Shown: positions 25,266-34,872 of the stretch, in pieces | How the letters are laid out: the number at the start of each line of letters is the position of its first letter | How positions within the stretch are numbered: position 1 is the stretch's first letter | Assembly (NCBI RefSeq): GCF_036227205.1 | Contig: NZ_CP109442.1 | Location: 7,874,001 to 7,938,000 of the forward strand | Direction: 5' to 3' | DNA length: 64,000 nucleotides | From: Amycolatopsis sp. NBC_01480 | Lineage (GTDB): Bacteria; Actinomycetota; Actinomycetes; Mycobacteriales; Pseudonocardiaceae | The notes under the pieces: generated by a model | What the model saw: only the letters and a program-made list of their open reading frames with translations | What the model was told of the DNA's origin: nothing | Database searches by the model: none | Position numbers and translations under genes: made by a program

Positions 25266-27097
25266 GGCGACTCCACGGCGAATCGTTCGGCCTGTAGCCG
25301 GTACATCTGCGCGTACTGGCCTTCGGCGGCGACCAGTTCGTCGTGCGTGCCGCTCTCCGTGACGCCGGTGTCACCGAGCACATGGATGTGGTCGGCCAGC
25401 CGGACGGTCGCGAAGCGGTGCGAGATCAGCACTGTGGTCACCCCGCGGGTGAGATCGAGGAAGTCCCGGTAGAAGGCGGCCTCGGCCCGGACGTCGAGGG
25501 CAGCGGCCGGCTCGTCGAGCACGAGCACCGTGGCCCCGTGGTCGAGGGCGAACACGGCACGGGCCAGGGCGATGCGCTGCCACTGGCCGCCGGAGAGGCC
25601 GACGCCGTCGGAGTACGAGGGCGCGAGCCTGGAGTCGAGGCCGTCCGGCAGCTGGCCCACGAACGCGACGGCACCCACCTTGGCCAGCGCTGCCCGGATC
25701 CCGGGTTCGTCAGCCGCTGCGAAGGCGATGTTGTCCCGCACGGACAGTGGCAGGTGCAGGAAGTCTTGGGTGATCAGCGCGATGCGCTGCTGCCATTGCC
25801 GCGCGTCGAGTTCGCTCAGGTCGGCGCCGTCCACCAAGATGCGTCCGTCGACCGGGTCGTAAAGCCGGGCGAGCAGCTTGACCAAAGTGGACTTTCCGGC
25901 ACCGTTGCTGCCAACGATCGCGGTCGAGCGGCCCGCGGGGATGGTCAGGCACAGGCCGTCGAACACCGCCCGGTCCGCCTTCGGGTAGCTGAACCGCACC
26001 CCGGAGAACTCGATCGCAGTGCGTACCTCGGCCGGTGCCGGCCGGGAGCCGGACAGCGCCGAGGCGGCTCGGTCCAGCCGCGTGTTGAGCCGTTCCAGTC
26101 GCTGCAGGCCGTCGGACATCCACTCGAGTGCGATGTCCTGGTAGCTGATCCCGCCGACGGCCGAGGTCAACAACAGCGACGGCGCCAGTAACCCGATCCG
26201 GGTCAGGCTCAGTTCCCCGGTCAGCGCGGCGTCGGCGAGGAACCAGCACACCAGCAGGTACACCGCGGTCATCACGCCGCCGATGAGCAGGACCACCTGG
26301 GTCAAACCCGTGCGAGCGCGCCACACTTCGCGCATCCCGTCCAGCCAGAGCGTGCGATAACGGTCGATCAGCCAGCTCGCCAAGCGGAAGACCCGGACCT
26401 CCTTCCCGAACTCCGCGCTGGTGGCGACCCGGGCGAAGTAGCGGGCGCGGTGCACCAGAGCGGCGTCCTGCTGCAGGGCCACGGTCTGACGCGCGATGAT
26501 GCGGCGCAGCGGAACCCGGACGGCCTGCCATGCGCAGAGCAGGAGGAGGCCGAGCCACCAGTGCCAGGTCGCCACGATGATGCAGGCGAGGATGCCGCTG
26601 AGCCGGTTGCTCATGATGCGCAACAGCATCAGCGGAGCTTCGGCCGGCGCGAAGTTGGTCAACGCACCTTGGGCGATGGCCAGTCCCGTGGTCACTTCCG
26701 GATGCTCGAGGTGGCTCACATCGGGGAGCCGGTTCAGGGCCGAAGCCAGCCTGCGCTGCAACGAGTAGGTAAGCCGGACAGCCACCACCGAGCCGATCGA
26801 GTCGAGGGCCACGTCCACGACCATCGCACCCAGCAACACCACGGCGGCCACGGCGAACGTATGCCACAGCTGCGTTGCCGCGGCAGAGTCCAGTCCGGCC
26901 CGCACCACTCCCGGCACCAAGCCGGTGAGCACAGCCATCAGGATGATGAAGGCGGCGGGGAGCACTGCGGTGAGTACGGCACACAGCGTCAGCGCGCCGC
27001 TGGCCACCGGACAGTGCCGGAAGCTGAGCCGGATGACCAGCCAGTAACCGGGAAGGGCGGACCGGATGCGCGCCGGGCCCGGACGTTCAGCCGCCAT
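25262..27097 (-). CDS. ABC exporter half-transporter (TMD-NBD), subunit 2
   Basis: A 611-residue half-transporter with the same layout as its neighbour: membrane segments in residues 25-310 and a C-terminal ATPase with Walker A GSNGAGKSTLVKLL, signature LSGGQWQRIALARA, Walker B VLVLDEPAAAL and VLISHRF. One note: the usual Asp-Glu pair is intact in both subunits, so neither site looks degenerate by this criterion. It overlaps the R2-like oxidase gene by 11 bp and the partner subunit by 4 bp. Confidence 0.92.
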   Translation of the reverse strand: MAAERPGPARIRSALPGYWLVIRLSFRHCPVASGALTLCAVLTAVLPAAFIILMAVLTGLVPGVVRAGLDSAAATQLWHTFAVAAVVLLGAMVVDVALDSIGSVVAVRLTYSLQRRLASALNRLPDVSHLEHPEVTTGLAIAQGALTNFAPAEAPLMLLRIMSNRLSGILACIIVATWHWWLGLLLLCAWQAVRVPLRRIIARQTVALQQDAALVHRARYFARVATSAEFGKEVRVFRLASWLIDRYRTLWLDGMREVWRARTGLTQVVLLIGGVMTAVYLLVCWFLADAALTGELSLTRIGLLAPSLLLTSAVGGISYQDIALEWMSDGLQRLERLNTRLDRAASALSGSRPAPAEVRTAIEFSGVRFSYPKADRAVFDGLCLTIPAGRSTAIVGSNGAGKSTLVKLLARLYDPVDGRILVDGADLSELDARQWQQRIALITQDFLHLPLSVRDNIAFAAADEPGIRAALAKVGAVAFVGQLPDGLDSRLAPSYSDGVGLSGGQWQRIALARAVFALDHGATVLVLDEPAAALDVRAEAAFYRDFLDLTRGVTTVLISHRFATVRLADHIHVLGDTGVTESGTHDELVAAEGQYAQMYRLQAERFAVESP

Positions 27098-28082
27098 CGC
27101 CGGACTTCCTCGGCATCACCGTGGCCGTGCCCAGCAACCGCTCGGCCCGGTCCGCGGCCTCGGCGTCCTCCTCGGCATGCCGGTCTTCCAGCTCTTCGGG
27201 CGAGAGAGAAGAGGGCTCCGCCGGTGCGTCGTTGCCGCGCACCGCGCTCTCGATCGCGCGAAGACGGCGGTACGCGCAGGCGCGTGCGAACTGCTTGGTG
27301 AGCCGCCTGCCGAACCGGAACGGCGTGCCGTCCATCTGGTCGAACACCCAGTCCAGCGCCGACATCGCGACCGGCCGCAGTTCGGCGAAGGTCTGCTCGG
27401 CGATGGCCCAGTTTGCCCGGTCGGCCGCGACATGACGGCGACACGTGTAGGTTCCCCAGGCCATGTGCCGTCGCTCGTCCTCGCCGATGAGCCGGATCAG
27501 CTCGGCCATTCCGGGCAGGATGCCGAGGCTGCGGCAGAACACCCCGAACGAAAAGTATCCGGTGAGGGCCAGTGTGCCTTCGACGACGTGGTTGTAGATC
27601 ACCGAGGCAGCCACTTGGCTCGCCGGCGAAGGATCCTCGTCCAGCGCGTGCAGGGCCGCGGGCAACCGCCGGTAGAAGATCTCGCGGTATCCGGGGTTGT
27701 CCGCGACGTAGCCGTGCAGGTCCTCGGTCAGGCCGACGGCGCTCAGCCAACGGCAGAACACCTCGGTGTGCCGCGCTTCTTCGAACGCGAACTGGCTGAG
27801 GTATAGTGCGTCACCTAGCCGCCCTTCGGCGGATATCGCCCGGGCGAAGGGCTGGATGTCAGTCGCCACCGCTTCCTCTCCCGCCACGAACATGGCGACC
27901 TGGAAGGTCAGCGCACGCCGGTAGGACTCCGGTAGCCGCGTCCAGTCTGCCGCGTCCTGCTCGAAGTCCAGGTCGGCGGGGTTCCAGAACTTTCGGTTTC
28001 CCTTCGCCAGCAGCCGAAGCGGCAGCGAGTTCCAGTCCAGCCGTTCCTCGGTGAGTACCTGGAAGCCGGTCCGCGTGGTCAT
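27087..28082 (-). CDS. R2-like ligand-binding oxidase (Mn/Fe, R2lox family)
   Basis: A 331-residue ferritin-like dimetal protein close in pattern to the Mycobacterium R2-like ligand-binding oxidase. Metal ligands can be placed at Glu69, Glu102, His105, Glu168, Glu203 and His206 (motifs AGEEAVATDIQPF, FAFEEARHTEVF, YNHVVEGTLALTGY, GEDERRHMAWG). The Val72 and Tyr163 pair that forms the family's ether crosslink is also present. The family binds a long-chain fatty acid at a Mn/Fe site, and its natural reaction is not known. It lies between a fatty acyl-AMP ligase and exporters, so an oxidation of a fatty chain is plausible. The start at 28082 overlaps the ligase stop in ATGA. Confidence 0.9.
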   Translation of the reverse strand: MTTRTGFQVLTEERLDWNSLPLRLLAKGNRKFWNPADLDFEQDAADWTRLPESYRRALTFQVAMFVAGEEAVATDIQPFARAISAEGRLGDALYLSQFAFEEARHTEVFCRWLSAVGLTEDLHGYVADNPGYREIFYRRLPAALHALDEDPSPASQVAASVIYNHVVEGTLALTGYFSFGVFCRSLGILPGMAELIRLIGEDERRHMAWGTYTCRRHVAADRANWAIAEQTFAELRPVAMSALDWVFDQMDGTPFRFGRRLTKQFARACAYRRLRAIESAVRGNDAPAEPSSLSPEELEDRHAEEDAEAADRAERLLGTATVMPRKSGDGG

Positions 28083-29707
28083 CCCGGCGTCCCCGCGTCG
28101 AGGGGGCTGAGCGCGCCGGCCAGGTAGCGCTGCCACATGGTCCGGCGCCGCGGCTTGCCGCTCGTGGTGCGTTCGATGGTGCGGAACGGCCCGCAGACGA
28201 CGTCGATCGCGACGCCCGCAGTCAGTTGCGCCAGCAGCTTGGTCACCTGCGCCACCATGTTCTCGGGCACCTCTTCCAGCACGGCGACCGCGACCGGCTC
28301 GGTCCGGCGGGTGCCCAGCAGCACCGCGACCGTGTGCCCGGGCAGGCCCAGTTCACGCAGTGCCACTTCGAGGTCCTCGGCGAACAAGGCCCGCCCGCGG
28401 ATCTTCATGCTGTCGCCGAGCCGGCCGACGGGGAACAGCTCACCGCCGAGCACCAGCCCAGCATCACCGGTCTTCAGCTCCGATTCGGCGAACGCCGTCA
28501 ACGATGCCGAATCCGCCACACCCGAGACGTAGCCGTCCGCCAGCGAGGTACTGGACACGACGATCTCGCCGACCATGCCTTCCGGCACCGGGTCGCCACC
28601 CTCGTCCACGATGCGGACGTCGACCCCGTCGAGCGGCGTGCCACAGCCTATGAGCGCGCCGTGGGTGTCGCTGGTGTCCACGGCTCGGCCGTCTTCGTCC
28701 AGCCGGACATAGCGTGGCTCGCGCAGCCGGGACAAGCCGTTGACTGCGAGTGTCGCCTCGGCCAGGCCGTACGCGGGCGTCAACGCGGAGCGCCGGAAGC
28801 CGAACGGCGCCAGCAAGTCGGTGAACTGCTCGAAGATCACCGGGTCGAGTCGCTCTGCGCCCACGACGACCGACCGCCAACCGGAAAAGTCCAGTCCGGC
28901 CAGGCGATCGGGCGTGACCCGCCTGATCACCTGCTCGAGCCCGAAGTTCGGCATGGTCCCGATTTCCGCGCCACCCGCCTCGCCGAAGCAGCGTAAGTAG
29001 GTGAGGGGATCGCGCACGAAGTCACCCGGTCGCAGGCTCCAGCAGTCACTCTGGTGGACCGCCGGCATCAGCAAGCCACCGATCAGGCCCATGTCGTGGT
29101 GGAACGGCATCCAATGTGCCGAGCGTGGGCGGTCGGCGAGGTCGAGCCAGCGGTGAATCGCTCGCATGTTATTCGCCAACGCTAGCCTGGACACCCGGAC
29201 ACCCCGCGGGTTTCCGCTGGAACCGGACGTGAGCTGCAGCAGGGCCAGGTCGGACGGCGCGGTCCGGAACGGACGGCCGTTTGCCATCAGGTCTTCGTAG
29301 CTGACTAGCTCGCTGCCCGCGGCAGCCACCGCGTCGGCGAACTGGCCGGCCTTGTTCGCACCAGCCACGACCTTCTTCGGGCGGGCGACGCCGAGGACTC
29401 GAGTCAGATGCGTGTTGTACTGACTGCTCTGGTGCCACACCGCCGCCGGCGCCACGGGTGACACCGTCGCGCCGGCCAGCATCGCGCCGAAGAACGTCAC
29501 CACGAACTGCGGTCCGGACGGCAGTACGGACACGACGACGTCTTCCGGCTCGACGCCGGATTCGGCGAGCGCGCCCGCCATCAAGCCGGCTTTCTCCGCC
29601 AGGCGTTGGTACGACCAGAATTCCCATCCGTCCGAGCCGAGAAAACTGATGCCATGGTCGGGCCGCGCTTCCTCGGTCCAGCACAACACGTCGTCGAGCT
29701 CACGCAT
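28079..29707 (-). CDS. Fatty acyl-AMP ligase (FAAL-like adenylate-forming enzyme)
   Basis: A 542-residue ANL-superfamily enzyme that should activate a fatty acid as acyl-AMP for transfer to a carrier. The P-loop LLQLTSGSSGNPRGV is at about 166-180, with HWMPFHHDMGLIGG and ALTPAYGLAEATLAVNG as in FAALs, and a C-terminal lid ending RTTSGKPRRRTMW with the catalytic Lys. I start at ATG 29707 because GAAGGAG sits 8-9 bases upstream. An ATG at 29773 overlapping the previous stop would add 22 residues. No intact carrier protein is encoded nearby; the only carrier-like domain is the Ser-less one at 18296-19381. Confidence 0.9.
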   Translation of the reverse strand: MRELDDVLCWTEEARPDHGISFLGSDGWEFWSYQRLAEKAGLMAGALAESGVEPEDVVVSVLPSGPQFVVTFFGAMLAGATVSPVAPAAVWHQSSQYNTHLTRVLGVARPKKVVAGANKAGQFADAVAAAGSELVSYEDLMANGRPFRTAPSDLALLQLTSGSSGNPRGVRVSRLALANNMRAIHRWLDLADRPRSAHWMPFHHDMGLIGGLLMPAVHQSDCWSLRPGDFVRDPLTYLRCFGEAGGAEIGTMPNFGLEQVIRRVTPDRLAGLDFSGWRSVVVGAERLDPVIFEQFTDLLAPFGFRRSALTPAYGLAEATLAVNGLSRLREPRYVRLDEDGRAVDTSDTHGALIGCGTPLDGVDVRIVDEGGDPVPEGMVGEIVVSSTSLADGYVSGVADSASLTAFAESELKTGDAGLVLGGELFPVGRLGDSMKIRGRALFAEDLEVALRELGLPGHTVAVLLGTRRTEPVAVAVLEEVPENMVAQVTKLLAQLTAGVAIDVVCGPFRTIERTTSGKPRRRTMWQRYLAGALSPLDAGTPG

Positions 29708-29769
29708 CGGCGATTCTCCTTCGGTGGCTGTTCCGCGCCGGTCCGTCTGGATCAGCGGATCGAGCGTGT

Positions 29770-30213
29770 TCATACGTCAGGGAAGTAGCGCAGCTGCGAC
29801 CATTGGTCGACGTGCCGGGCGATGGCGTCCTCGACGGCGGGCGCGAGGTGACCGAAGAAACTCTCCGCGTCGTCCATCGGGAGAGTCAGGTCCCGGTATT
29901 CGAAATGCACCGTGCCCGCATCGGTGAGAACGGAATAGCCGAGCACGACCCTCAGTTCGTGTCGGCGTGCCATCTCGTAGGGAAGCACGGAAACCCGCCT
30001 GTGCAGCCCGAACAGTGGCAATTCAGCCGTGTTCCGCGCCACCTCGGCGCCGATGGTCGTGTCCGGTTGCCACACCATCGAGTACCCGCGGCGCACCGCG
30101 GTGTGCATGAAGCGGGCGACGAACGGGTTGGGCACGGGAAGCAGGCGAACCGCGGCACCGGGCGGGAAGTTCAGGAGGTCGGCGATCTTGGACAGCAGCA
30201 GGAACGGTGCGCC
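29770..30213 (-). pseudogene. C-terminal fragment of the gene upstream of the FAAL, family not recognised
   Basis: About 148 codons reading GAPFLLLSKIADLLNFPPG through LRYFPDV-stop, with clear protein-like composition. In the N-terminal direction the frame enters the antisense of the CoA-transferase at about 30213, so the true N-terminal part is missing. Its stop overlaps an in-frame ATG of the ligase gene (29771-29773), so it belonged to the same operon. The segment VVLGYSVLTDAGTVHFEYRD may come from an acyltransferase or condensation-like protein, but I am not sure. Confidence 0.6.
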
Positions 30214-30217
30214 CTGC

Positions 30218-32362
30218 GGACTGGAATGGCACGACCTGCTCGCGGACACCGACCTGCTCGTCGAGAACACCGTCCCGGAAAGCGCCGCGGAAGCCGCACT
30301 CGACGTCGACGCGATCCGGCGGGCACACCCGTCCCTGGTGATCCTGTCGATCAGCGATTTCGGCCGTGGCAACGAGTTCAGCACCTGGCAAGCCACCTCG
30401 CCGGTCTTCCACGCGCTCACGAGCGAACTGTCCCGCTCCGGCCTGCCGGGCCGGCCGCCGCTCATCCCGCCGGCCGAGCTGCCTTACGACGTCGCGGCCG
30501 CCCAGGCCGTCTTCCAGCTGCTGAGCCTCTACCACGACCGGCTGCGCACCGGAGCCGGCAACCGGATCGACTTCTCGATCCTCGACGGCGCCATGCAGAC
30601 GCTCGACCCGGCATACGGCATGACCGGCAGCGCCGCGGCCGGCGTCCCGCTCAGCCAAGCACCCCGCGGCCGGGCCGACGAGCGGTACAAGTACCCGATC
30701 ATCCCGTGCCAGGACGGGTTCGCCCGCATCTGCGTGCTGGCCAAGCGGCAGTGGCGCGGCATGTTCGAATGGATGGGCCGGCCCGAGGAGTTCGCCGACC
30801 CGAAGTTCGACAACCTCATGGTGCGGTTCGGCTCGCCGACACTGCTGCCCGCGATCGCGCGCCACTTCGCCGGCAAAACCCGTGCCGAGCTCGAACAGCA
30901 GGGCCAGGAACACGGCGTTCCCACCGCTGCTGTGCTGACGCTGGAAGAGGCACTGGACACCGAGCAGATCAAGGCACGGGCGTTCCTTCGCGACGTCGAG
31001 CTGGCGCCGGGTGTCACCGGCCCGGTCCCGGCCGGCGTCGTCGAGATCGACGGCGCCCGCGCGTGGGCCGACGATGTCCCCGACGGCGCCGCGCCGAGGC
31101 CGGCGGCGAAGATCACCGCTCACCGTCGCGGCGAGCTGCCGCTCTCGGGACTGCGCGTGCTCGACCTCGGCGTCATCGTGGTCGGCGGCGACACCGGCCG
31201 CATTCTCGGCGACCTCGGCGCCGACGTCATCAAGGTCGAAAACTCCGCCTTCGTCGACGGCGCCCGCGCGGCGCAAGGGGCGACCGGCATGGCTCCCGGG
31301 TTCGCCGCCGGCCACCGCAACAAGCGCAGCATCGGCATCAACCTGCGCGATCCCGAAGGCCACCGGCTCCTGCGCGAACTCGCCCGAGCCGCCGACATCG
31401 TCCTGACGAACTTCAAACCGGGCGTGATCACCTCTCTCGGCCTCGACTACGCCTCGCTCCAGGACGTCAATCCCGGCATCGTCGTCGTCGACAGCTCGGC
31501 GTTCGGCCCGACCGGCCCCTGGGCCAAGCGTCTCGGCTACGGCCCGCTGGTGCGGGCCGCCGCGGGCTGCACCGACCAGTGGGTCTTCCCCGGCGAGCCG
31601 GGCAGCTTCAGCGACGCCGTCACCGTCTACCCGGATCACGTCTGCGCCCGCGTCGGTGCCTTCGCCGCGCTCGCGCTGCTGGTCCGGCGCGAGCGCACCG
31701 GACGCGGTGGGTCGGTCAGCGTCGCCCAGTCCGAGGTGATGCTCAGCCACTTCGCCGCGAAGATCGCCGCCGGGGAGCGAGCGGATCGGCCCGAGCACGA
31801 CGGGCCGTGGGGCCTGTTCCCCGCCGCGGGCGACGACGACTGGGTGGCGGTGACGGTTCGTGACAGCGCGGACTGGTCGGCGCTGTGCTCGGTGATCGAG
31901 CGGCCCGACTTGCTCGCCGACCCGTCGCTCGCCGACGCCGCCGGGCGGGACGCGCAGCGCGCCCGCGTCGACGAGGCGGTCGCGGGGTGGACCGCGCAGC
32001 ACTCTCCCGCCGACGCGATGTCCGCGCTGCAAGCCGCCGGCGTCCCGGCCGGTGCGATGCTGCGCGGAATCGACCTGGCCGACTGGGAGTACTACCGCGC
32101 TCGTCGGTCCTTCCGGCATGAGCAGCACCCGCGCAGCGCGGAGCCCTACGTGCTGGAGGATGTACAGATCCACGCCGAGGGCATCGCGGACCCGCCGCTC
32201 CGCCCCGCGCCGCTGCTCGGCGAGCAGACGTACGTGATCGCTCAGGAGTTGCTGGGCCTCGACGCCGCGGAAGTCGCCGACCTCGTGGAGCGGGGCGTGC
32301 TCGAGACCGTTGACGCCCCAGTCGCGCCTGCGCGAAGCGGAGCCACGGCCACCGCCGGCTGA
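30218..32362 (+). pseudogene. Tandem class III CoA-transferase (CaiB/BaiF), N-terminally truncated
   Basis: About 714 codons with two CoA-transferase domains. The first begins abruptly at GLEWHDLLADTDLLVENTVP, missing roughly the first 90 residues, including the conserved start and the usual substrate-binding region. The second (about 31150 onward) is complete: LSGLRVLDLGVIVVGGDTGR, GADVIKVE, NKRSIGINLRDPEG, and LTNFKPG. Upstream in-frame sequence is the antisense of the minus-strand fragment, so the frame is only open by chance. The family moves CoA between carboxylates. A shortened protein from an internal start cannot be excluded. Confidence 0.75.
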
Positions 32363-32414
32363 CTCGACCTATGATCGGTAACAGCGAGTCATCGAGGATA
32401 CGTTGGGCGGCCAG

Positions 32415-33338
32415 ATGGAAATCGACTTCACCCGCCTCAAGTACTTCCTGGCGGTCGCGGACGAGCTGCACTTCAAGCGCGCCGCCGAGCGGCTGCACAT
32501 CACGCCGCCGCCGCTGAGCAAGCAGATCAAGCTGCTCGAACGCGAACTCGGCGGCGCGCTGTTCGAACGCGACTACCACGAAGTACGGCTGACGCCCCTC
32601 GGCGAAGAGCTGGTGGAGCCGGTCCGGCGGATCCTCGATCAGGTGGCCGAGCTGAAGGACACCGCCGACACCCTCGTCAAGCGGGTTGCCCCGCTGCGCG
32701 TCGGAGCCACCGCCTACGCCCCGTCCGAGCTGCTCAACGCGTTCGAGGACGCCGTGGCGAACCTGGCCTCGACCCGAACCGTGTTCAGCATCCCCGGTTC
32801 CGCCGCCGAGGTGGCCGCCCACCTCGTCGCGGGGCACCTCGACCTGGGCTTGATCCACCTGCCGCCCACCGACGAACGCATCGACTACCGTGTCATCGCC
32901 AGGTACCGCAGCGGCATCGCGGTGCGCAGTGACGACCCGCTGGCCGCGAAAGACCTCGTCACGGTCGACGACCTGCGCGACCGCGAGGTCGCCGTGGACT
33001 TCGCTGGCGCCAACCCGTTCATCCTGGCCAACGTGACCCGCCGGCTCACCGCCCGCGGGATCACGAAGGTGGTCCTGGCCAGCCCGACCGGCCGCGGCAG
33101 CGAAGTCGAGACGGCCGCACAGGTCCGCTCCCGGCACCTGGTCGCGATGATCGCCTACGCGCCCACCTCCTCTGTCGGCCGCGTGTTCTCCTCGCCGGAG
33201 TTCAAGCTGATCCCCATCGACGAGGACAGCTGGGAAGGCAGCGAGCTGGCCATCGCCTGGGCCCGCGAACGCGGCAGGCAGCACGTCTCCCTCGAACCTG
33301 CGATCGACGAACTGGCCGCAGTCTTCTCAACCTCTTGA
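32415..33338 (+). CDS. LysR-family transcriptional regulator
   Basis: A 307-residue LTTR. The winged helix-turn-helix is at about 5-65 (LKYFLAVADELHFKRAAERL, then ITPPPLSKQIKLLERELG). The effector-binding domain (about 90-300) includes LDLGLIHLPP. ATG 32415 is chosen over the TTG at 32403. It follows the truncated CoA-transferase by 52 bp on the same strand, suggesting it once controlled that gene. The ligand is unknown. Confidence 0.92.
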   Translation: MEIDFTRLKYFLAVADELHFKRAAERLHITPPPLSKQIKLLERELGGALFERDYHEVRLTPLGEELVEPVRRILDQVAELKDTADTLVKRVAPLRVGATAYAPSELLNAFEDAVANLASTRTVFSIPGSAAEVAAHLVAGHLDLGLIHLPPTDERIDYRVIARYRSGIAVRSDDPLAAKDLVTVDDLRDREVAVDFAGANPFILANVTRRLTARGITKVVLASPTGRGSEVETAAQVRSRHLVAMIAYAPTSSVGRVFSSPEFKLIPIDEDSWEGSELAIAWARERGRQHVSLEPAIDELAAVFSTS

Positions 33339-33481
33339 CCGGCTACGTTTCCCGGACGGCGACGCAGCCGTTTCGGGATCGGCAGTTTCCTGCCATTCTC
33401 CGCACTGCCAGACTGTGCGAACGATGAAGCCCGTCGCAACGGCGGCAGGATGAGCCAGGATTCCGAACTGCGTCGCCTAGG

Positions 33482-33719
33482 GCGCGCGAGTTCCTCCCGG
33501 GGCTGGAGCCGAACATCGTGCGCGCCGACGCCTGCCCGGACTGTGCACCGAGGACCACGTTCCCATGCCGGGCAACGCGCCGGGACGCCTGCGCACGGTC
33601 TTCGCCACCGGCTTTTCGGGACTGGCTTCAAAATCGCTCCCGTATCCGCAGCCACGGCAGTCGCTGTCGCCGCCGGTGAACCACGCGGGGACTGGCCGGG
33701 CCGGTTCACGGAGCGTTGA
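33482..33719 (+). pseudogene. C-terminal remnant of an FAD amino-acid oxidase (DAO/sarcosine oxidase type)
   Basis: AREFLPGLEPNIVRADACPD in one frame continues in a second frame as EDHVPMPGNAPGRLRTVFAT and GFSG. A third frame then gives GTGFKIAPVSAATAVAVAAG and ends at 33719. GFSG-x-GFK-APV is the C-terminal FAD-binding signature of sarcosine oxidase-like enzymes. Two frameshifts and the missing N-terminal two thirds mark it as dead. Apart from it, 33339-33825 holds nothing I recognise. Confidence 0.65.
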
Positions 33720-33825
33720 CCTCACCTGGTCGTCCGCATGGCGGATGACCGGAACCGGCGGGCAGCCGGCGTGGGACCGTGCCTGGGCCGGTGAAGGACT
33801 GCCGGCCGCACACGGCCGGCGCCGG

Positions 33826-34872
33826 TCAGGGCGCACCGAACCGCAGCAGGACCTTGCTCGACCGCTCCGGATGGCTCGCCACGGCCAGGGCTTCCCCCGC
33901 TTCGTCCACTGTGTACTCCGTGGACACGATGGGAGCGAACAGCTCCGGGTTCTCGGCGATCGTCACCAGGGTCTCGGCCATCCCGCCCGCGAACCGGCTC
34001 GATCCGGCGAACGTCAGCTCACGGGGGACCGTCAGGTGCCATGGGGCGGCGACGCCGTGGCCGGGGAGCTGGCCCACCTGCACCAGCGTCCCGCCCGGAG
34101 GCAGCGCGGTCAGCGCCGCGGCGACGGCCGCGGGCGCACCCGACGACTCGAACGCGACGTCCACCGGCGGCAAGGGCTCGCCGGCGCTCAGCGTCCGGGT
34201 CGCGCCGACCTGCCGGGCCACTTCCAGCGGGCGGGCTTGGAGGTCGGTGACGGTCACCTCGGCGGCGCCGTCCAGGTGTGCCAGGGCCACCACCAGCAGC
34301 CCGATCGGGCCGGCGCCGGTGACCAGGACACGACGGTCCCGCACGCCGCCGGCCAGCGCGGCCATGCGGGTCAGCGCGTGCCGGGCCACGGACGCCGGTT
34401 CGGCGAGCGCCGCTGTGCGCAGCGAAAGTTCTTCCGGCACAGGGACCAGGCGGTGGCCGGGCACCAGCAGCCGGTCCGCGAAGCCGCCGTGGGTGTGCGG
34501 GCGGCGGGCCGCGCTGCCGAGGTACCTCAGGGACGGGCACAGGTTGTCCCGGCCTTCACGGCAGCGCGGGCACTCCCCGCACGTCTGCGCCGGGTGGACG
34601 GCGACGGGAGTGCCGGCCTGCGGCCCCGAGCCGTCGGCGGCCGCGGTGCGGACCGTGCCGACGACTTCGTGGCCCAGCACCATCGGGTCGGCCAGCACGG
34701 ATTCGCCGACTTCGCCGCGCTGCCAGTAGTGGACGTCGGAGCCGCACACCCCGCCGTAGGCGACGTCGACCACCGCGTCGCCCGGCCCGGGGGAGACCTC
34801 CGGCCACTCGCGGACCGCCAGCCGGCCGGCGCCGAGCACCGTCACGGCCCGGCCCATCGGGATCACAGTCAC
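33826..34872 (-). CDS. Zinc-dependent alcohol dehydrogenase, L-idonate 5-dehydrogenase type
   Basis: A 348-residue MDR enzyme. Catalytic zinc ligands are Cys in GGVCGSDVHYW (about 43) and the His-Glu of LGHEVVGTV (about 68). The four structural zinc Cys are in CGECPRCREGRDNLC (about 98-112). The NAD(P)-binding loop is VLVTGAGPIGLLVVAL. The closest functional match I recognise is L-idonate 5-dehydrogenase, which forms 5-keto-gluconate, the substrate of the SDR encoded just upstream. GTG start directly after the SDR stop. Last gene of the GntR operon. Confidence 0.85.
   Translation of the reverse strand: MTVIPMGRAVTVLGAGRLAVREWPEVSPGPGDAVVDVAYGGVCGSDVHYWQRGEVGESVLADPMVLGHEVVGTVRTAAADGSGPQAGTPVAVHPAQTCGECPRCREGRDNLCPSLRYLGSAARRPHTHGGFADRLLVPGHRLVPVPEELSLRTAALAEPASVARHALTRMAALAGGVRDRRVLVTGAGPIGLLVVALAHLDGAAEVTVTDLQARPLEVARQVGATRTLSAGEPLPPVDVAFESSGAPAAVAAALTALPPGGTLVQVGQLPGHGVAAPWHLTVPRELTFAGSSRFAGGMAETLVTIAENPELFAPIVSTEYTVDEAGEALAVASHPERSSKVLLRFGAP

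Noticed and set aside
17282..30213. The exporter pair considered as transporter for the lanthipeptide
   Set aside because: No peptidase domain, about 9 kb away, opposite strand and firmly coupled to the FAAL operon; a role in trans cannot be shown from sequence.
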